Below are positions 6,903-10,372 of a DNA stretch of 10,372 nt, one piece after another. The stretch is from an uncultured Bacteroidales bacterium (GTDB lineage: Bacteria > Bacteroidota > Bacteroidia > Bacteroidales > UBA932): the NCBI GenBank assembly GCA_946187365.1, contig CAMHRD010000018.1:1-10372 (forward strand). Direction: 5' to 3'. Position numbers and translations under genes: made by a program. Below the pieces are notes generated by a model, which did no database searches, had not been told where the DNA came from, and worked only from the letters and a program-made list of their open reading frames with translations. Positions within the stretch are counted from its first letter, which is position 1. Every line of letters begins with the position of its first letter.

Positions 6903-8707
6903 CACCCGATTCATACATAATTCCGTTGGTTGCCCAGGCAATCAAAAGTTTGTATAACTCAGAGATAGAGACAAAACTCATTCAGCCTCAGCCAACCCGT
7001 AAGGAGTTTGAGGGAGACGTTACCGTAGTAACCTTCCCGTTCCTTAAGATTAGCCACGTCTCTCCGGAGCAGACTGCAAATCAGATAGGTGAGTACCTTA
7101 AGAGCAACTGCCCAATGGTGGAGTCCTTTAACGTGGTTAAGGGATTTCTGAACATAAAACTCTCCCAGGCCTTCTGGAATGAGACCTTTAAGAGCATTTA
7201 TGAATCAGAGGATTACGGTCAGCTGCCTCAGAGCGGAAAGACTGTTATGGTGGAGTTCTCTTCTCCCAATACCAACAAACCGCTTCACCTGGGCCACATA
7301 AGGAACATACTTCTGGGCTGGAGCATCTCCAAACTTATGGAGGCAAACGGTCATAAGGTGGTTAAAACCAACATAGTAAATGACCGCGGTATCCATATCT
7401 GCAAATCTATGCTGGCCTGGCTTATGACTGCTGGCGGAGCAACTCCGGAGTCTGTGGGCAAGAAGGGGGATCACTTTGTGGGAGATTACTATGTTAAGTT
7501 CAACGATATCTTAAAGGCTCAGGCTAAGGAGATTGCAGCAAAGGAAACTCCTCTGGAAGACCCTGAGAAAGAGAAGGAGAGAGTAAAGGAGGCGGAAAAG
7601 AGCGCACCGGTTCAGATTGAGGCGCAGAACATGCTCCGCAAATGGGAGGCAGGAGATAAGGAGATAGTTTCACTTTGGAAGATGATGAACGGCTGGGTTT
7701 ATGCCGGCTTTGACGAGACCTATGAGAGACTGGGTGTAAACTTTGATATAATCTACTACGAATCAGATACTTATAAACTGGGAAAGAAGACAGTGCTGGA
7801 GGGGCTGGATAAGGGCGTATTTGAGAAACATCCGGACGGTTCCGTATGGTGTGACCTCTCAAAGGACGGTCTGGATCAGAAACTCCTCTTAAGAAGTGAC
7901 GGAACATCAGTCTATATGACTCAGGATATTGGAACCGCTCAGGAGAGATTCAATAAATACCACTTTGACCAGATGGTCTATGTAGTTGGAGATGAGCAGA
8001 ATTACCACTTCCAGGTTCTGAAGCTCATACTCTCAAAACTTGGATTTGAGTGGGCTAACTCCATCTACCACATGTCTTACGGAATGGTGGAGCTCCCGGA
8101 GGGCAAAATGAAATCCAGAGAGGGTACGGTTGTGGATGCAGATGACCTGCTCCAGACTATGTACGAGACCGCAAAGGAGACCTCTTTGGAACTGGGCAAA
8201 CTCTCGGATATGGATGAGAAGGAGCAGAGCGCTCTCTTTGAGATGCTTGGACTGGGCGCTCTCAAGTACTTCATCATTAAGGTCGACCCGCGTAAGAAGA
8301 TGCTCTTCAACCCTAAGGAATCTATTGATTTCAACGGAAATACGGGTCCTTTCATTCAGTACACACACGCCAGAATCAAGTCTATCTTAAGAAAGGCTAA
8401 GGAGCAGAATTTTGAGTGCAGAGTAACGGCCGCTCCGCTTCTGGCTAAAGAGATTGAGGTTATTAAGATTCTAAATACCTTCCCTTCAAAGGTTAAGGAG
8501 GCCGGAGATGCCAAATCTCCTGCGCTTATAGCTAACTACTGCTATGACCTGGCAAAGGAGTTCAACCAGTATTATCACGATGTGACTATACTTAAGGAGG
8601 AGAATGAAGAGACTCGCAGTCAGCGTCTTGCAATAGCCTCAACCGTTGCAAAGGTTCTGGTGAAGGGAATGGATATCCTTGGAATCCAACTTCCTGAAAG
8701 AATGTAG
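6899..8707 (+). CDS. argS: Arginyl-tRNA synthetase
   Basis: A 602-residue class I synthetase that charges tRNA-Arg with arginine in the cytoplasm, using ATP. The N-terminal tRNA-recognition domain covers about 1-88 and ends in GFLNIKLS. The catalytic Rossmann domain opens with VEFSSPNTNKPLHLGHIRN, in which HLGH (130-133) is the HIGH motif. The KMSKS loop is KMKSR at 403-407, in GKMKSREGTVVDADD, a usual ArgRS variant. The segment from D477 (DFNGNTGPFIQYTHARI) leads into the helical DALR anticodon-binding domain, with LAKEFNQYYHD near 550-560 and the conserved C-terminal GIQLPERM. Length and motifs are normal. The gene shares four bases with the upstream transporter, and its stop codon is followed directly by the next ATG. 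Confidence 0.97.
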   Translation: MTPDSYIIPLVAQAIKSLYNSEIETKLIQPQPTRKEFEGDVTVVTFPFLKISHVSPEQTANQIGEYLKSNCPMVESFNVVKGFLNIKLSQAFWNETFKSIYESEDYGQLPQSGKTVMVEFSSPNTNKPLHLGHIRNILLGWSISKLMEANGHKVVKTNIVNDRGIHICKSMLAWLMTAGGATPESVGKKGDHFVGDYYVKFNDILKAQAKEIAAKETPLEDPEKEKERVKEAEKSAPVQIEAQNMLRKWEAGDKEIVSLWKMMNGWVYAGFDETYERLGVNFDIIYYESDTYKLGKKTVLEGLDKGVFEKHPDGSVWCDLSKDGLDQKLLLRSDGTSVYMTQDIGTAQERFNKYHFDQMVYVVGDEQNYHFQVLKLILSKLGFEWANSIYHMSYGMVELPEGKMKSREGTVVDADDLLQTMYETAKETSLELGKLSDMDEKEQSALFEMLGLGALKYFIIKVDPRKKMLFNPKESIDFNGNTGPFIQYTHARIKSILRKAKEQNFECRVTAAPLLAKEIEVIKILNTFPSKVKEAGDAKSPALIANYCYDLAKEFNQYYHDVTILKEENEETRSQRLAIASTVAKVLVKGMDILGIQLPERM

Positions 8708-10372
8708 ATGTCTGTTCTTCCAACAACCAAAGACGAGTTAAAGCGCCTCGGTTGGGACGAGGTGGATGTGGTTCTTTTCTCCGGAGACGCATACGTAGAC
8801 CATCCCTCATTCGGTACCGCAGTCATAGCCAGAGTCCTTGAGAAAGAGGGCTATAGGGTGGCCGTGGTGCCTCAGCCAAACTGGAGGGATGATTTGAGAG
8901 ATTTTAAAAAGATGGGGCGTCCGCGCCTTTTCTTTGGAGTCTCAGCAGGTGCAATGGACTCAATGGTAAACCATTACACCTCATTTAAAAGACTTAGAAG
9001 CGATGACGCCTACACCCCGGGGGGAGTCTCCTCATTCAGACCGGATTACGCCGTAAACACCTACACCCGTATTCTTAAGGAACTCTTTCCCGATGTTCCC
9101 GTGGTGATAGGGGGTGTTGAGGCCTCTTTAAGGCGTCTTACCCACTACGATTACTGGCAGGATAAACTGCTCCCTTCCATACTTTTCTCCAGCGGTGCGG
9201 ATTACCTTACCTACGGTATGGGTGAGAAGGGTACCATTCAGATTGCCAGATATTTGGACGGCAATAGAGATTCCCTTACAAAGAGAGAGCTTAAGCAGAC
9301 GGCATACTTCTCAACGGAGGCTCCCGTGGAGGATGATAACACCGTAATGCTAAACTCCTTTGAAAAGTGCAGCAGAGACAAAAAGGCCTTCATTGAGAAC
9401 TTCAACCAGATTGAACTGCAGGCCAACCTGCTTAATGCCAAGAGGATAGTGGAGCCTACCGCTGAGGGCTACGTATATGTGAACGAGCCGTTTGCGCCGC
9501 TTACCCAGGAGGAGCTGGACTCCGTTTATGATCTTCCTTACACCATGCTTCCTCATCCAAGGTATAAGGGGAAGACCATTCCGGCTTACGAGATGATAAA
9601 AAACTCCATAACCATCCACCGCGGATGCTTTGGAGGGTGCTCTTTCTGCACAATTGCAGCTCACCAGGGGAAGTTCATCCAGAGCCGCAGCAAGGCCTCC
9701 ATACTGCGTGAGGTTGAGAGACTTAAGAGAACTCCGGGCTTCTCCGGTACCATCAGTGACGTGGGGGCTCCATCTGCCAATATGTACAGGATGGGGGGCA
9801 AAAACCGTGAGCTCTGCTCAAAGTGCAGGAGAAAGAGCTGCCTCTTCCCAAACCTCTGCAACAACTTAAATCACTCACACAGAGAGCTTACGGAACTCTA
9901 CAGGGAGATAGATAAAGTTCCCGGGGTAAAGCATGCCTTTGTGGGGAGCGGCGTAAGATATGACCTTCTGGTAGATGAGAACGGTTTTCTGGACGGCAGT
10001 GCAAAAGAGTATTTTACAGAGCTCATTTCCAACCATATAAGCGGCCACTTCAAGGTTGCTCCGGAGCATACTGAGGAGCGCATTCTTAACCTTATGAACA
10101 AGCCTTCATTCTCCCTGTTCCACTCAATGAAGAGGGAGTTTGAGAAAATCACCCGTAAAAACAATAAGAATCAGCAGATTGTGCCATATTTCATCTCCTC
10201 GCATCCGGGCTGCCGTCTGGCTGATATGAAGGCCCTTTCTCTCAATCCGGACCTCAAGAGGGTATATACGGGGCAGGTTCAGAGCTTCACTCCAACTCCT
10301 ATGACCAGAAGTTCCGTTATGTACTATACCGGACTTGACCCCAGAACCATGAAACCTGTCTTCGTGGAACGC
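8708..10372 (+). CDS. YgiQ-family radical SAM protein (3' truncated)
   Basis: The frame is open for 555 codons and runs off the window; family members are usually about 600-700 residues, so perhaps 50-100 residues are missing. The ATG lies immediately after the argS TAG and gives the family N-terminus LPTTKDELKRLGWDEVDVV, followed by SGDAYVDHPSFG. The N-terminal part (to about 290) resembles the UPF0313/YgiQ N-domain. The radical SAM cluster motif is C307-x3-C311-x2-C314 in RGCFGGCSFC, which binds a [4Fe-4S] cluster and S-adenosylmethionine. The SAM-domain segment DVGAPSANMYRM begins at residue 351, and four further cysteines (C370, C373, C378, C384) form a second cluster typical of this family. 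Near the end are APEHTEERIL and SFTPTPMTRSSVMYYTGLDP. The reaction is unknown to me for this family. No frameshift is seen. Confidence 0.93.
   Translation, partial: MSVLPTTKDELKRLGWDEVDVVLFSGDAYVDHPSFGTAVIARVLEKEGYRVAVVPQPNWRDDLRDFKKMGRPRLFFGVSAGAMDSMVNHYTSFKRLRSDDAYTPGGVSSFRPDYAVNTYTRILKELFPDVPVVIGGVEASLRRLTHYDYWQDKLLPSILFSSGADYLTYGMGEKGTIQIARYLDGNRDSLTKRELKQTAYFSTEAPVEDDNTVMLNSFEKCSRDKKAFIENFNQIELQANLLNAKRIVEPTAEGYVYVNEPFAPLTQEELDSVYDLPYTMLPHPRYKGKTIPAYEMIKNSITIHRGCFGGCSFCTIAAHQGKFIQSRSKASILREVERLKRTPGFSGTISDVGAPSANMYRMGGKNRELCSKCRRKSCLFPNLCNNLNHSHRELTELYREIDKVPGVKHAFVGSGVRYDLLVDENGFLDGSAKEYFTELISNHISGHFKVAPEHTEERILNLMNKPSFSLFHSMKREFEKITRKNNKNQQIVPYFISSHPGCRLADMKALSLNPDLKRVYTGQVQSFTPTPMTRSSVMYYTGLDPRTMKPVFVER

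Noticed and set aside
7524..7907. Minus-strand open frame of 127 codons inside argS
   Set aside because: Antisense to the catalytic region of argS and without recognisable features.

Overview
The window looks like ordinary chromosomal DNA from a member of the Bacteroidota, most likely order Bacteroidales. The best evidence is the primary sigma factor: a short form of 286 residues with the N-terminus (MRQLKITKSITNRESASLDK) typical of that phylum. Supporting signs are a Bacteroides-type -7 box (TATATTTG) ahead of dnaN and the lack of clear Shine-Dalgarno sequences before most genes. I cannot place it to genus.

Layout. (1) Positions 1-2069, plus strand: the 3' part of a TroA/BtuF-type ABC-transporter binding protein, then a complete HI0933/BaiN-family flavoprotein 3 bases downstream. 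(2) Positions 2053-4502, minus strand: dnaN (sliding clamp), a DEDDh 3'-5' exonuclease with an ExoX-like C-terminal motif, and a small, strongly diverged FAH-fold protein. The three are almost contiguous and probably one transcript read from dnaN. The last gene overlaps the convergent flavoprotein gene by 17 bp. (3) Positions 4503-4625: the only intergenic gap of any size and a divergent promoter region. (4) Positions 4626-10372, plus strand: rpoD, an AGCS-family sodium:alanine/glycine symporter, argS, and a YgiQ-family radical SAM protein that runs off the window. Gaps are 0-3 bases or short overlaps, so this is probably one operon.

Most of the content is housekeeping: replication, transcription initiation, tRNA charging and amino-acid uptake. 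The unusual part is in the small FAH-like gene. It carries a 63-bp in-frame tandem repeat built from palindromes, including a perfect 29-bp inverted repeat around a 20-base loop. This lies inside a coding sequence whose expected FAH metal-ligand positions appear to be lost. It resembles a palindromic repeat element that has become part of a protein, and it is the main item worth following up. No tRNA, rRNA, CRISPR array, insertion sequence or defence system was seen.
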